Assembly: GCA_947589185.1 (NCBI GenBank)
Contig: CANQCK010000005.1
Location: 48,837-112,836, forward strand
Source: an uncultured Clostridia bacterium
Lineage (GTDB): Bacteria > Bacillota > Clostridia > Oscillospirales > Ruminococcaceae
Length of the DNA: 64,000 nt
Direction: 5' to 3'
The position numbers and the translations under genes are program-made. The notes below the pieces were generated by a model. That model saw nothing but the letters and a program-made list of their open reading frames with translations, was not told the origin of the DNA and did not search any database. Each line of letters begins with the position of its first letter. Within the stretch, counting starts at the first letter, position 1. Shown piece after piece: positions 18,021 to 27,319 of the stretch.

Positions 18021-18048
18021 TCAATTATCAATTATCAATTATCAATTA
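18021..18048. repeat. Four tandem TCAATTA heptamers
   Basis: TCAATTA repeated four times without change. A short simple repeat next to a dispersed repeat; no function suggested. Confidence 0.8.
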
Positions 18049-18051
18049 ATA

Positions 18052-18123
18052 ATCCTGCCGTTGTACAAAGTAAATAAATTTTGCAAACTTCCCAAAGGCA
18101 GAGTGCCTCCGACGGCTCGTCGG
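18052..18123 (-). repeat. Dispersed repeat copy A (about 70 bases)
   Basis: Read on the minus strand, it matches plus-strand 37239-37308 over about 70 bases (roughly four bases in five identical), including blocks CTCTGCCTTTGG-like, AAGTTTG and ACGGCAGG. At one end it holds the small palindrome CCGACGGCTCGTCGG at 18109-18123, which ends one base before the mdlB-like stop codon. Confidence 0.65.
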
Positions 18124-19974
18124 CTATGCGGTGGCTGAATCAAACTGCGAGTTGTATAGTTCGGCATAAAGACCGTTCTTAGCTAAAAGCTCGTCGTGTT
18201 TTCCCTGTTCGACAATGTCTCCGTTTTTCATAACCAAGATCAAATCAGCGTCTTTAATTGTAGACAGCCTGTGAGCAATAATAAAGCTGGTTCTGCCCTT
18301 CATAAGATTATCCATTGCCTTTTGAATTCTTATTTCTGTGCGTGTGTCAACTGAGGAGGTAGCCTCGTCGAGAATCAGTATCTTGTTGTCGGCGAGAATT
18401 GCCCTTGCAATGGTCAGCAGTTGTTTCTGACCGCCTGATACATTTGAAGCCTCTTCATTAAGCTCCATATTGTAACCGTTAGGGAGCGTCTGTATAAAGT
18501 GGTGAACGTGGGCGGCTTTTGCAGCTGCGATGACTTCTTCATCAGTTGCGTCAAGACGCCCGTAGCGAATGTTTTCCATAACAGTGCCTTTAAAAAGCCA
18601 TGTGTCCTGAAGTACCATACCGAACGCCTTTCTAAGCTCACTTCGGTCAAAGTCACGGACGTTATATCCGTCTATTTTTATATTTCCCGAGTTAATATCG
18701 TAGAATCTCATAATAAGTTTGACCATAGTTGTTTTTCCCGCACCTGTCGGTCCGACGATCGCTATCTTCTGACCTTCTTTTATGTTGGCAGAGAAGTCGT
18801 TGATTATGATTTTATCAGGAGAGTAACCGAATGAAACATGGTCGAATTCGACATTTCCCTTTAACTCTGAAGCGTCAACAGGGGCATGATTTTCAGCAAG
18901 CTGAGATTCTTCGGGTTCTTCTAAAAACTCGAAAACTCTCTCTGCTGCCGCTGCGGTTGCCTGAAGCATATTTGAAACCTGAGCTACCTGCTGAATTGGT
19001 TGGGTGAACTGCTTTACATACTGAATGAACGACTGTATATCTCCGACCTCGATAGTACCCCTTACGGCAAGGTATGCTCCGCTAACCGAAACGGCAACAT
19101 AACCTAGATTTCCTACAAACTGCATAACAGGCATCATCATTCCCGATAGAAACTGTGCTTTCCAGCTTGCTTTATAAAGAATATTACTTGTATTCTGGAA
19201 TTCTTTTATTGCGGCTTGTTCTCTATTGAACGCCTTTATAACCGTATGTCCTCCGTAGACTTCTTCAACCTGACCGTTAATGTGTCCTAGATAATCCTGC
19301 TGAGCCTTAAAGAATTTCTGAGACTTTTTGATTACAAGCATAATCAATACAGCTGAAATAGGAAGCATTATAAGAGCAATAAGAGTCATTACTCCGCTGA
19401 TTGAAAGCATCATAATAAGTATTCCGATAAGGGTCGTGATTGATGTGATAAGCTGTGTAGCTGCTTGGTTCAGGTTCATTGAAAGCGTATCTACATCATT
19501 TGTGATACGTGAGAGGATCTCTCCGTTGGTATTTTTGTCGTAAAAGCTCATTGGAAGCCGATTGAGCTTTTGTGAAAGTTCTTTTCTGAGTTTAAAAGCA
19601 ATACTTTGCGAAATACCGGTCATGATCCAGCCCTGAATCAAGGTAAACGCTGCTGATAGACAGTATAAGCCTAAAAGAATCAGCAAAAGACGTTTGATAG
19701 CGTCAAAGTCAATTCCTCCTGTGCCCTGAATTTTTGCGACAAGACCGTTAAAGAGCTTTGTTGTGGCCTTACCTGAAACTTTCGGGCCTATTATGTTAAA
19801 CACAGTGCCGCCGACAGCAAAAATTATCGCCAGTAACATACCGATCTTATATTTGCCGATATAGCCGAGTAGCTTTATAATAGATCCCTTAAAGTCTTTT
19901 GGCTTTTCTAAGGGCATTCCTCTGCCCGGACCGTGAGGCCCTCTGCGTATGGGAGCTTTTCTTGTTTCTGCCAT
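18124..19974 (-). CDS. Heterodimeric multidrug-type ABC exporter, subunit B
   Basis: A 616-residue fused transmembrane/ATPase half-transporter. Residues 45-330 form the six-helix exporter domain; the ATPase domain shows Walker A GPTGAGKTT, signature NVSGGQKQL, Walker B ILILDEATSSVD and switch His in IAHRLST. The Glu after the Walker B Asp is present, so this is the subunit with the intact catalytic site. Start ATG at 19974 follows GGGAGG; a longer reading to 20022 would overlap the upstream gene and lacks homology. It starts one base after subunit A stops. Substrate unknown; by family, drugs, peptides or lipids. Confidence 0.93.
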   Translation of the reverse strand: MAETRKAPIRRGPHGPGRGMPLEKPKDFKGSIIKLLGYIGKYKIGMLLAIIFAVGGTVFNIIGPKVSGKATTKLFNGLVAKIQGTGGIDFDAIKRLLLILLGLYCLSAAFTLIQGWIMTGISQSIAFKLRKELSQKLNRLPMSFYDKNTNGEILSRITNDVDTLSMNLNQAATQLITSITTLIGILIMMLSISGVMTLIALIMLPISAVLIMLVIKKSQKFFKAQQDYLGHINGQVEEVYGGHTVIKAFNREQAAIKEFQNTSNILYKASWKAQFLSGMMMPVMQFVGNLGYVAVSVSGAYLAVRGTIEVGDIQSFIQYVKQFTQPIQQVAQVSNMLQATAAAAERVFEFLEEPEESQLAENHAPVDASELKGNVEFDHVSFGYSPDKIIINDFSANIKEGQKIAIVGPTGAGKTTMVKLIMRFYDINSGNIKIDGYNVRDFDRSELRKAFGMVLQDTWLFKGTVMENIRYGRLDATDEEVIAAAKAAHVHHFIQTLPNGYNMELNEEASNVSGGQKQLLTIARAILADNKILILDEATSSVDTRTEIRIQKAMDNLMKGRTSFIIAHRLSTIKDADLILVMKNGDIVEQGKHDELLAKNGLYAELYNSQFDSATA

Positions 19975-19975
19975 A

Positions 19976-22396
19976 TTATTTCGCCTCCCTTTCATCGGTA
20001 TTTTTTGTATTATTGCTGTCAAGCTCGCTTTGCGAAAGCTGCGACAATGCTATTTGTTTATATACTTCACAGGTTTTCAACAATTCTCTGTGAGTTCCCT
20101 TTCCTACTATTTTACCTTCGTTAAGTACAATTATCTGGTTTGCGTTCATAATTGTTGAAATCCTCTGTGCAACAATAAATACAGTTGCGTCCGAAATGTT
20201 CTTTAAAAGCTCTTTTCTAAGTATGGCGTCTGTTTTAAAATCAAGTGCAGAGAAGCTGTCGTCAAAGATAAATATTTTAGGGTCTTTTGCAATAGCTCTA
20301 GCTATGGAAAGCCTTTGTTTTTGACCTCCTGATACATTATCTCCGCCCTGAGCGATCTCACTTTGGTATTTATCAGGCTTTTCTTCAATAAATTCGGCTG
20401 CCTGTGCTATTGACGCTGCCTTTTTGATTTGTTCATCTGCAGCGTTTTCATTTCCAAAACGCAGATTTGATTCAATAGTTCCCGAGAAGAGCGTGCCCTT
20501 TTGCGGAACAAAGCCTATATCCTTTCGCAGTGTACTTTGAGGCATATCCCGTATATCTATTCCGTCAATGGTTATGCTACCCTCTGTCACGTCGTAAAAT
20601 CTAGGTATAAGATGAATAAGAGTTGATTTTCCGCTGCCCGTACTTCCGATAAATGCAGTTATTTCCCCGGGCTTAGCAGTGAGGTCAATATCCTCTAAAA
20701 CATATTCGTCGGCGTCGGGATATTTAAACCAGACATGGTTAAATTTAACCTCAGCTTTTGAAATTTTCTGCATAGTTGTGTTTGTTTTATCTTTGATAAC
20801 AGGTTCGGTTTGAAGAACTTCCTCAACTCTGTTAGCAGAAATTATAGCTCGAGGCAGCATAACCGAAATCATTGTCAGCATCAGAAATGACATTATTATC
20901 TGCATAGAATATGTGATAAACGCTGTCATTTGCCCTACCTGAAGTGTGCCTTTGTCGATATGCTTTGCGGCTACCCAGATAATTAGAACAGTAACTGCGT
21001 TCATAACAAGCATCATAGAAGGCATCATAAATGTCATAACTCTGTTGGTAAAAAGCTGTGTGTTTTTCAGATTCATATTGGCTTTGCTGAATCTTTCTTC
21101 CTCATATTTTTCACGGCTGAACGCCCTTATTACCGGAAGTCCGGTAAGAATTTCTCTTGCGATAAGGTTAAGATTATCTATAAGCTTCTGCATAATTTTG
21201 AACTTAGGCATTGCAATAGCCATAAGAACAACAACTACACATAAAACTGCTATAACTGCAACTCCTACTATCCACGTCATTGAAACAGTTGTAGAAAGCA
21301 CTTTGAATATTCCGCCTATAGCGAGTATAGGTGCATATGCGATCATTCGCAGAAACATAACTACAACCATCTGTATTTGCTGGATGTCGTTTGTGCTTCT
21401 TGTTATCAGTGAAGAAGTTGAAAACTTATCCATTTCCGTATGTGAAAAGGATACGACCTTCTTAAACAGACTGCTTCTTAAATCAACGCTTAACCCTGCC
21501 GAAACTCTCGAGGCTATGAGTCCGACAATTATTGACGCTGCCATCATAAGCAACGCAAGAAGAAGCATCTTTGCTCCGGTTGACATTAAATAATTGTGCT
21601 GGAGCTTATCTAAATCGACTCCTACATTTGTATATATTTGCTTAGTATAGTTTACAGCGACAGAGTCTGCCATGTCTTCTCCATATGTGTTATACATTTT
21701 ATCTCTGATAAGTATTAAGTCTTCCTTTGACATTAACCCTGCCTTAATCTCAAGACCGAAAAGCTCAACAGCATTAAATGTTCTGTCGTTTTTCATCATC
21801 TCTTCAATCTGCAAGAGTGCGTCTGCTTGCTCAGAAGTCATATTTTGCATGGTAGCTTGATTTTCATTAATTGATTTTTTCGGCACGCCGGAAATGTCTT
21901 TTTCAGCCGGTGATGATTGAGTGATTTGTAAGCTGTTTTGATAGGTTGAAAGGCTTTGACCTGCCTCCTTAGCTATTTTATCAAATTGCTCTCTTGTTAC
22001 GTTATCAATGGCATAAACTGCTACCATAGCTTCAATAAAAGTGTTATCAAGAGCTTTTAAGTCTTTTTCTTCATTTGTATTTAAAACATAAAATTCTGTG
22101 CTTTTATTATTCTTTATAGGAATATCTATGCCGTTTAAACTATTAGTTTTTTTGTAGAACTTTTTGATATAGCTGATTTCGCTTTCCTTTAAGAATAATC
22201 CGAGCTTATCAAAGTCGCTTTGTGAAATCACTTCGGGGGCAACTGCGGCAACGCCGTTGTTTTGTATTCCTGTGTCTACAATCTTTGACGTATAATCGGG
22301 AAGTGCCAGATCGCAAAAGGCTTGAACCACCAGCAAAACTAACACTAAAATACATTGAAGCCAGTATTTTTTTAAGTATTTAAAGATGTTTTTCAT
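19976..22396 (-). CDS. Heterodimeric multidrug-type ABC exporter, subunit A (degenerate site)
   Basis: An 806-residue half-transporter, longer than usual (about 580) because of an extra 200-residue segment between the first and second transmembrane helices (about residues 40-255), which by topology is extracellular. The ATPase part has Walker A GSTGSGKST, signature NVSGGQKQR, and Walker B IFIFDDSFSALD: Asp replaces the catalytic Glu, and the switch His is Gln in VAQRIST. This is the degenerate partner typical of heterodimeric exporters such as BmrCD or TM287/288. ATGA overlap with the MarR gene upstream gives coupled expression under that regulator. Confidence 0.92.
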   Translation of the reverse strand: MKNIFKYLKKYWLQCILVLVLLVVQAFCDLALPDYTSKIVDTGIQNNGVAAVAPEVISQSDFDKLGLFLKESEISYIKKFYKKTNSLNGIDIPIKNNKSTEFYVLNTNEEKDLKALDNTFIEAMVAVYAIDNVTREQFDKIAKEAGQSLSTYQNSLQITQSSPAEKDISGVPKKSINENQATMQNMTSEQADALLQIEEMMKNDRTFNAVELFGLEIKAGLMSKEDLILIRDKMYNTYGEDMADSVAVNYTKQIYTNVGVDLDKLQHNYLMSTGAKMLLLALLMMAASIIVGLIASRVSAGLSVDLRSSLFKKVVSFSHTEMDKFSTSSLITRSTNDIQQIQMVVVMFLRMIAYAPILAIGGIFKVLSTTVSMTWIVGVAVIAVLCVVVVLMAIAMPKFKIMQKLIDNLNLIAREILTGLPVIRAFSREKYEEERFSKANMNLKNTQLFTNRVMTFMMPSMMLVMNAVTVLIIWVAAKHIDKGTLQVGQMTAFITYSMQIIMSFLMLTMISVMLPRAIISANRVEEVLQTEPVIKDKTNTTMQKISKAEVKFNHVWFKYPDADEYVLEDIDLTAKPGEITAFIGSTGSGKSTLIHLIPRFYDVTEGSITIDGIDIRDMPQSTLRKDIGFVPQKGTLFSGTIESNLRFGNENAADEQIKKAASIAQAAEFIEEKPDKYQSEIAQGGDNVSGGQKQRLSIARAIAKDPKIFIFDDSFSALDFKTDAILRKELLKNISDATVFIVAQRISTIMNANQIIVLNEGKIVGKGTHRELLKTCEVYKQIALSQLSQSELDSNNTKNTDEREAK

Positions 22397-22875
22397 AAGC
22401 GTGATAACTCCTCTTTTATAGTGTCATTTACAGTTTGATAAAGCTGTTTTAGTAATATTTCGAGTTCGTTGAGTTTTTCGCTGCCTATCTCACAAGTGAT
22501 TTTTTTAGCTATCTTTTCAAAAAACTTCCTGTCCTCATCCATTGCGATAAGTCCTTTTTCAGTCGGGGTAACGGTAACACTTCTACGGTTGTTTATATCG
22601 GTCGTTCGCTTAACATAGCCTCTGCTCTCAAGAGATGATATGGCCCTTGATACTGCAGGAGGTGAGATCTGAAGTTCTCTTGCCAAGTCGCCCATACTTA
22701 CCCCCTGAGGGTTTGATTCAGCACTTTTTGCAATATAAGACATAGTGTGAAAATCAGTGTGAGACACATTTAATGGTATATTGTGAAGCGATGACGCTAA
22801 AATATGAAATTTTTTCATTATCACTAAGAATTTGAAAAACTCTGGACCCTTTTGATATTCCTCAAACTTTTGCAT
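22393..22875 (-). CDS. MarR-family transcriptional regulator of the exporter
   Basis: A 160-residue dimeric winged-helix regulator. The helix-turn-helix is in MGDLARELQISPPAVSRAISSLESRGYVKR, with the wing in TDINNRRSVTVTPTEKG. The start ATG at 22875 follows GGAGAA; the longer reading from 22929 would run through operator sequence. First gene of an operon with both exporter subunits (4-base overlap). Palindromes just upstream suggest it represses its own operon and is released by an exporter substrate. Confidence 0.92.
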   Translation of the reverse strand: MQKFEEYQKGPEFFKFLVIMKKFHILASSLHNIPLNVSHTDFHTMSYIAKSAESNPQGVSMGDLARELQISPPAVSRAISSLESRGYVKRTTDINNRRSVTVTPTEKGLIAMDEDRKFFEKIAKKITCEIGSEKLNELEILLKQLYQTVNDTIKEELSRL

Positions 22876-22922
22876 TTTAATTCTCCGTTCTTTATTTTTG
22901 ATTTGGACAATTCGCAAAATAT

Positions 22923-22967
22923 TTAACATAGTTAAAAGTTAACTGTGTTATACTTTAACATAGTTAA
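22923..22967 (-). promoter_or_regulatory. Three-fold MarR operator
   Basis: TTAACATAGTTAA, a perfect 13-base palindrome, occurs at 22923-22935 and 22955-22967. A third, imperfect copy TTAACTGTGTTAT lies exactly midway at 22939-22951, giving 16-base steps. The array lies 48 bases upstream of the MarR start and downstream of a TTGACT (22975-22980, minus strand), so a bound regulator would cover the promoter. Confidence 0.75.
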
Positions 22968-23141
22968 GTATAAAAGTCAAGGTAAAACCAAGCAAAATTT
23001 TCATATGATATTGTGAATATTTTTGCCAAATATGCACAAATATTTTAAAGCGTCAATAAAGTTCAGTAATAGGAATTAAATCAGCAAAAATTGAGAAAAT
23101 ATATAGTAAATAAAATTATATATAAAACCACACTGAAAATA

Positions 23142-23170
23142 TTGACAAAATTCACTAAAAAAGATATAAT
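23142..23170 (+). promoter_or_regulatory. Promoter of the zinc-ribbon membrane protein
   Basis: TTGACA (23142-23147), 17 bases, TATAAT (23165-23170): full consensus. Confidence 0.85.
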
Positions 23171-23219
23171 TTTATTAAACATTTTATGATAGTTTATATA
23201 AGATACAGATAGGAATGGT

Positions 23220-24029
23220 ATGATGAGCAAGGAAAAATTCAGGCTTGAAAATCGTCTTGGCACAAGCGGAGTAATAACGACGATCGTTTTAGTTATTACA
23301 ACGATCATAACTGCTTTTCTTTTTACCGCTTCGTGTTTTATAAGAATCGTCCTTCATAGCTATCAAGGAATGCAGAGTTTTCTTGAAACAGTCGGAACAG
23401 AGGGGATTGAAATTCCTGAGGTTTTTGATATAAACCGTTCTGTAAGCTGGCTTGGTTCTGCTCCTGTGCTCGCTGCATTAATAGTTGTTATCATACTTTT
23501 GCTTGTTATATGGGTTTCTCTTTATAAATTAAACCGTGTTTATACCTACAGAGCATTCAGAGGATACGGTATATCGCTCATATGCATTTCCTGTCTGCTG
23601 ATTATTGCAGGATTTGCCGCAGGACCTGTTATGAGCCGCTTTGCAAATGTTTATTATTCGGGTTATGAAAACGCTTTCATAGTCGGTAAGTGGCTGCTGA
23701 TATTTTCCGCAGTTCCTGTATTGGCACTGGGCTTGGTTATGCTGTTGGTGTCGCTGTTTGCGGCGTTTCCCGCAAAGACGGATATGAAACGTCCGAGGGA
23801 AAACGGCGAGAAGGATGTGTCTTTCATTATGGAGGACGAGGACGCATCTCAGTCTTTTGAATACTCGAATAAGGACAAAACCTTTGAAAAAACATCTCCC
23901 GATGGTTATGAACCGTCGGAAAGCGTTGAGACGGCTCAGGCTGAGATAGTTGAGAATACCTGTTCTAACTGCGGAGCAGTTATTAATGACGGTTATGTTT
24001 TCTGCACAGAATGCGGTAAGAAATTATAA
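23220..24029 (+). CDS. Membrane protein with C-terminal zinc ribbon
   Basis: A 269-residue protein with four predicted membrane segments (about residues 20-42, 78-100, 115-140, 155-185), then an acidic, Ser/Glu-rich cytoplasmic linker and a C-terminal zinc ribbon with four Cys (TCSNCGAVINDGYVFCTECG). The ribbon is of the kind seen in many clostridial membrane proteins. Function unknown. It has its own consensus promoter and stands alone. ATG 23220 or the adjacent ATG 23223 could be the start. Confidence 0.8.
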   Translation: MMSKEKFRLENRLGTSGVITTIVLVITTIITAFLFTASCFIRIVLHSYQGMQSFLETVGTEGIEIPEVFDINRSVSWLGSAPVLAALIVVIILLLVIWVSLYKLNRVYTYRAFRGYGISLICISCLLIIAGFAAGPVMSRFANVYYSGYENAFIVGKWLLIFSAVPVLALGLVMLLVSLFAAFPAKTDMKRPRENGEKDVSFIMEDEDASQSFEYSNKDKTFEKTSPDGYEPSESVETAQAEIVENTCSNCGAVINDGYVFCTECGKKL

Positions 24030-24158
24030 AATGGAATGTTTGCTTTTTAGGTCTTGAAAATGTGTAAAAATACAAATAGACATAATATCACAAAAGTTTC
24101 GTAATAAAATCTGAAAACATTGACGAAATTTGAATGTTCTATTTGTTTACATTTACTA

Positions 24159-24187
24159 TTGAATGTGATTTTAAAATAGTATATAAT
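24159..24187 (+). promoter_or_regulatory. Promoter of the peptide-transport operon
   Basis: TTGAAT (24159-24164), 17 bases, TATAAT (24182-24187). A second TATAAT follows at 24195-24200. The rest of the 316-base gap 24030-24345 is AT-rich with no gene or clear riboswitch seen. Confidence 0.65.
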
Positions 24188-24345
24188 ATATGTGTATAAT
24201 ATGTATTAAACTCGATGTTATTTCGGGTGTAATAAAAACAGCAAAGGCAAGGATGCCACGAATCACATTTACATTAACTATATGTGTTTTGTAATTGTTT
24301 TTGTGAGCATCTTTTGTTTTTGTAAAACTGAAAGGAAGAAAAGAC

Positions 24346-25917
24346 ATGAAGAAAAAGGTGTTTAGTGCATTATTGGCTGCGGTAATGGCAGTATCCTGTC
24401 TTGCAGCCTGCGGCGGAGACAAGAAATCCGGCGGCTCATCAAGTGCAGATACTTTAGTTTATGCACAGGGTGCTGACCCGAGAGGTCTTGACCCTCAGAT
24501 CGTTGACGACGGAGAATCTGCAAAGGTTACAAACCAGATCTATGAGGGATTATTGACCTATGCTGACGATTCAACAGAGGTTAAACCTTGCTTAGCTGAG
24601 TCATGGGAGATTTCTGATGACGGACTTGTTTACACATTTAAGCTGAGACAGGGTGTTAAGTTCCACGACGGAACAGACTTTAACGCTGAGGCTGTTAAAT
24701 TCAATGTTGAGCGTAACACGATCAACAAGACAGAGGATATGACATACGCAGATTTCGTATGGGGATATGTTGACAAGAGTGAAGTAGTTGACGATTACAC
24801 AATCAAAATCACACTGAAACAGCCGTCGACACCGTTCCTTGCTAACCTTGCAATGGTATTCGGTGCACCTATGGTAAGTCCTACGGCTGCTCAAAAGGGC
24901 GACCTTATGAACAATCCTGTAGGTACAGGTCCTTACAAGTTTGTTGAGTGGAACAAGGATCAGGACGTTAAGCTTGTTGCTAACGAAGATTACTGGGATA
25001 AGGATAATTTAGCTAAAACTAAGAACGTTGTTATCCGTACTATCAAAGACGCTTCAACAAAGATAGTTGAGTTACAGTCAGGCGATGTAGACATTATCGA
25101 CGGTATTGATACAAACCAGATGGAGAACCTGAAGAAGGACAGCAATATCACAGTTTCTCAGACTCCGGGTATGAACATAAACTATATGGCATACAACATT
25201 GAGAGACTTGACAAGGAAACCCGTGTTGCTCTTTCACAGGCTATAAATGTTGACGAGATGGTTCAGACCCTTTACAACGGCTATGCTGAAAAGGCTACAA
25301 CAGTTCTTCCTACATTTGTTCCGGGATACAGCCAAGATGTAAAGCAGATAGCTTATGATAAAGACGCTGCAAAGGCAACTCTTGAGAAGAAGGGCATTAA
25401 GAAGCTCCATGTTATCACATATACAAACCCAAGACCTTACAACACTGCTACAGGTCAGACATTGACTGAGGCAGTTCAGGGATATTTAGCAGATGTCGGA
25501 GTTGAGCTTACTATTGACTCTTACGACTGGACAACATATAAAGACAGAACTATCGCAGGCGACTACGATATATGTTTCTATGGCTGGTCGGGAGACAACG
25601 GTGACCCTGATAACTTTATGAATCTTATGAGCGATACAAACGCAGGTATGAACGTAGCAAGATTCAACCTTGCTAAGAATAAGGACGATAAGGAAGCATA
25701 TAAAGAGTATGCAAAGATGATCTCTGATGCTGCTAAGGAGCCTGCCGGCGACTCAAGAAACAAGATGTATGCTGATATGGAGCAGTATGTTGCAGACCGT
25801 GCAATCTGGCTGCCTATTTCACACCAGCAGGATCTTACAGCATGCAAGTCGAATGTTAAGAATTTTGTATATCACTGCACAGCTACAGTTAAGCTGTATA
25901 AGGTTACTAAAGACTAA
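24346..25917 (+). CDS. Di/oligopeptide ABC transporter, substrate-binding lipoprotein
   Basis: A 523-residue family 5 solute-binding protein. Lipoprotein signal with lipobox LAAC (Cys about 22), then a Gly/Ser spacer. The family start AQGADPRGLDPQ and the RQGVKFHDGTDFNAEAVKFN segment are clear, as is NPVGTGPYKFVEW. It captures short peptides outside the membrane and feeds the DppBC-like channel encoded next. RBS GAAAGGAAG. A long terminator hairpin follows, so the lipoprotein gene is likely expressed above the downstream genes. Confidence 0.93.
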   Translation: MKKKVFSALLAAVMAVSCLAACGGDKKSGGSSSADTLVYAQGADPRGLDPQIVDDGESAKVTNQIYEGLLTYADDSTEVKPCLAESWEISDDGLVYTFKLRQGVKFHDGTDFNAEAVKFNVERNTINKTEDMTYADFVWGYVDKSEVVDDYTIKITLKQPSTPFLANLAMVFGAPMVSPTAAQKGDLMNNPVGTGPYKFVEWNKDQDVKLVANEDYWDKDNLAKTKNVVIRTIKDASTKIVELQSGDVDIIDGIDTNQMENLKKDSNITVSQTPGMNINYMAYNIERLDKETRVALSQAINVDEMVQTLYNGYAEKATTVLPTFVPGYSQDVKQIAYDKDAAKATLEKKGIKKLHVITYTNPRPYNTATGQTLTEAVQGYLADVGVELTIDSYDWTTYKDRTIAGDYDICFYGWSGDNGDPDNFMNLMSDTNAGMNVARFNLAKNKDDKEAYKEYAKMISDAAKEPAGDSRNKMYADMEQYVADRAIWLPISHQQDLTACKSNVKNFVYHCTATVKLYKVTKD

Positions 25918-25932
25918 ATTTTAGATTTTCTG

Positions 25933-25999
25933 ACAACAAGCAAATATAGAGAATGACGGAAACAATGGCGTTTTCTCTATATTTGCCATTGTTGTTTTT
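25933..25999 (+). terminator. Long terminator hairpin after the binding-protein gene
   Basis: ACAACAAGCAAATATAGAGAA pairs with the region ending TTTGCCATTGTTGT (arms about 25933-25953 and 25972-25995, one small bulge), then TTTTTATC. Read-through would reduce transporter expression relative to the binding protein. Confidence 0.85.
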
Positions 26000-26205
26000 A
26001 TCAGTTTTATTTTCAGCACACATTGAAATACATAGCTGAAAAATATATGCTGAAAAGAAAACTAATAGTTTCAGAAAGAAAAGTTATAATGAAATAGGTA
26101 TAGCGTGAAAAAGTTTATGCAGATTTGCGAGTTTAAAATCCGAGCGTTAATTCCGATAGATTTGAAACCAAGCTTGTAAATGTGCAGAAAGGAATGATAT
26201 TTTAT

Positions 26206-27222
26206 ATGATCAAGTATATCATCAAGCGATTGCTGATGCTTATTCCGGTACTGATAGGTGTATCAATAATCGTATTTTTCTTATTGCGAGTTTGCGCTCC
26301 CGACCCTGCGCCTGTTGTTTTAGGTCAGCACGCAACAGAGGCTTCAATGCAGGAGTGGCGGGAAGCAAACGGCTTGAATGAGAATATAGTAGTTCAGTAT
26401 GTGAACTTTATAAAGGGAGCCGTAACAGGAGATTTCGGAGAATCGTATTACACAAATAACTCTGTACTTAATGAAATAGGTTCAAGATTTCCTGCTACTA
26501 TAGAGATTGCGATATTTGCAATTATAGTTGCAACCGTTTTCGGAATTGCCATAGGCGTAATTGCCGCAGTTAAGAAAAACAGTATAATCGACAACGCAAG
26601 TATGGTTTTGTCTCTTGTGGGAGTTTCAATACCGATATTCTGGCTTGGTATTTTATTCATCATACTTTTTGTAAAGATTTTAGGCTGGCTTCCTGCCAGC
26701 GGAAGAATCGACTCAATGCTCAGACCTGATGGAGGCACGGGATTTTACCTTATAGACACTCTTGTTCAGGGAGACTTTGAAGCGTTTAAAAATGCGTTAT
26801 GGCATTTAATTCTGCCCGGCTTTACTTTGGCACTTTACACGCTTGCGATTATTTCGAGAATGACAAGGTCTAGTATGCTTGACGCTTTAAATCAGGATTA
26901 CATAAGAACTGCACGTTCAAAGGGAATAAGCGAGGGAAAAGTTGTTATCAAGCACGGTTTGAGAAATGCACTTATGCCGATTGTCACGGTAATAGGACTT
27001 CAATTCGGCTCTTTGTTAGGAGGAGCGGTTTTGACCGAGACGGTTTTTGCATGGCCCGGAATAGGAAGCTACACTGTTGAATGTATAACTAAATCAGACT
27101 TCCCTGTAATTCAGGCAGTTGTGCTGATAATTGCAACAATATTCGTGCTTATGAATTTGATAGTAGATATAATTTATGCGTTTTTAGACCCGAGAATCAA
27201 GTACGGAAAGCGGGAAAGCTGA
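26206..27222 (+). CDS. Peptide ABC transporter permease, DppB type
   Basis: A 338-residue inner permease. The family N-terminus YIIKRLLMLIPVLIGVSIIV is clear, then about six membrane segments; the EAA-like loop is TARSKGISEGKVVIKHGLRN near residues 237-256. ATG 26206 is preferred by family alignment; in-frame starts at 26182 and 26194 lie closer to the AGAAAGGA site, so the start is uncertain by up to eight codons. It pairs with the DppC-type gene. Confidence 0.93.
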   Translation: MIKYIIKRLLMLIPVLIGVSIIVFFLLRVCAPDPAPVVLGQHATEASMQEWREANGLNENIVVQYVNFIKGAVTGDFGESYYTNNSVLNEIGSRFPATIEIAIFAIIVATVFGIAIGVIAAVKKNSIIDNASMVLSLVGVSIPIFWLGILFIILFVKILGWLPASGRIDSMLRPDGGTGFYLIDTLVQGDFEAFKNALWHLILPGFTLALYTLAIISRMTRSSMLDALNQDYIRTARSKGISEGKVVIKHGLRNALMPIVTVIGLQFGSLLGGAVLTETVFAWPGIGSYTVECITKSDFPVIQAVVLIIATIFVLMNLIVDIIYAFLDPRIKYGKRES

Positions 27223-27319
27223 CAAATCAAGGGTTTTCAAATACGAGTTTTTGCTTTTAGTTTCAAGTGAACGATACTATTTTGAGTTAATGCAAAAACA
27301 ATGAGAGGAGTAAATTTTA

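Noticed and set aside
18021..18048. TCAATTA heptamer run as a phase-variation tract
   Set aside because: It lies in an intergenic region between convergent genes, past both stop codons, so length change would not affect a protein.
20946..21593. 215-codon plus-strand frame inside the exporter gene
   Set aside because: Shadow of the transmembrane region; no ribosome site and the exporter frame is clearly coding.
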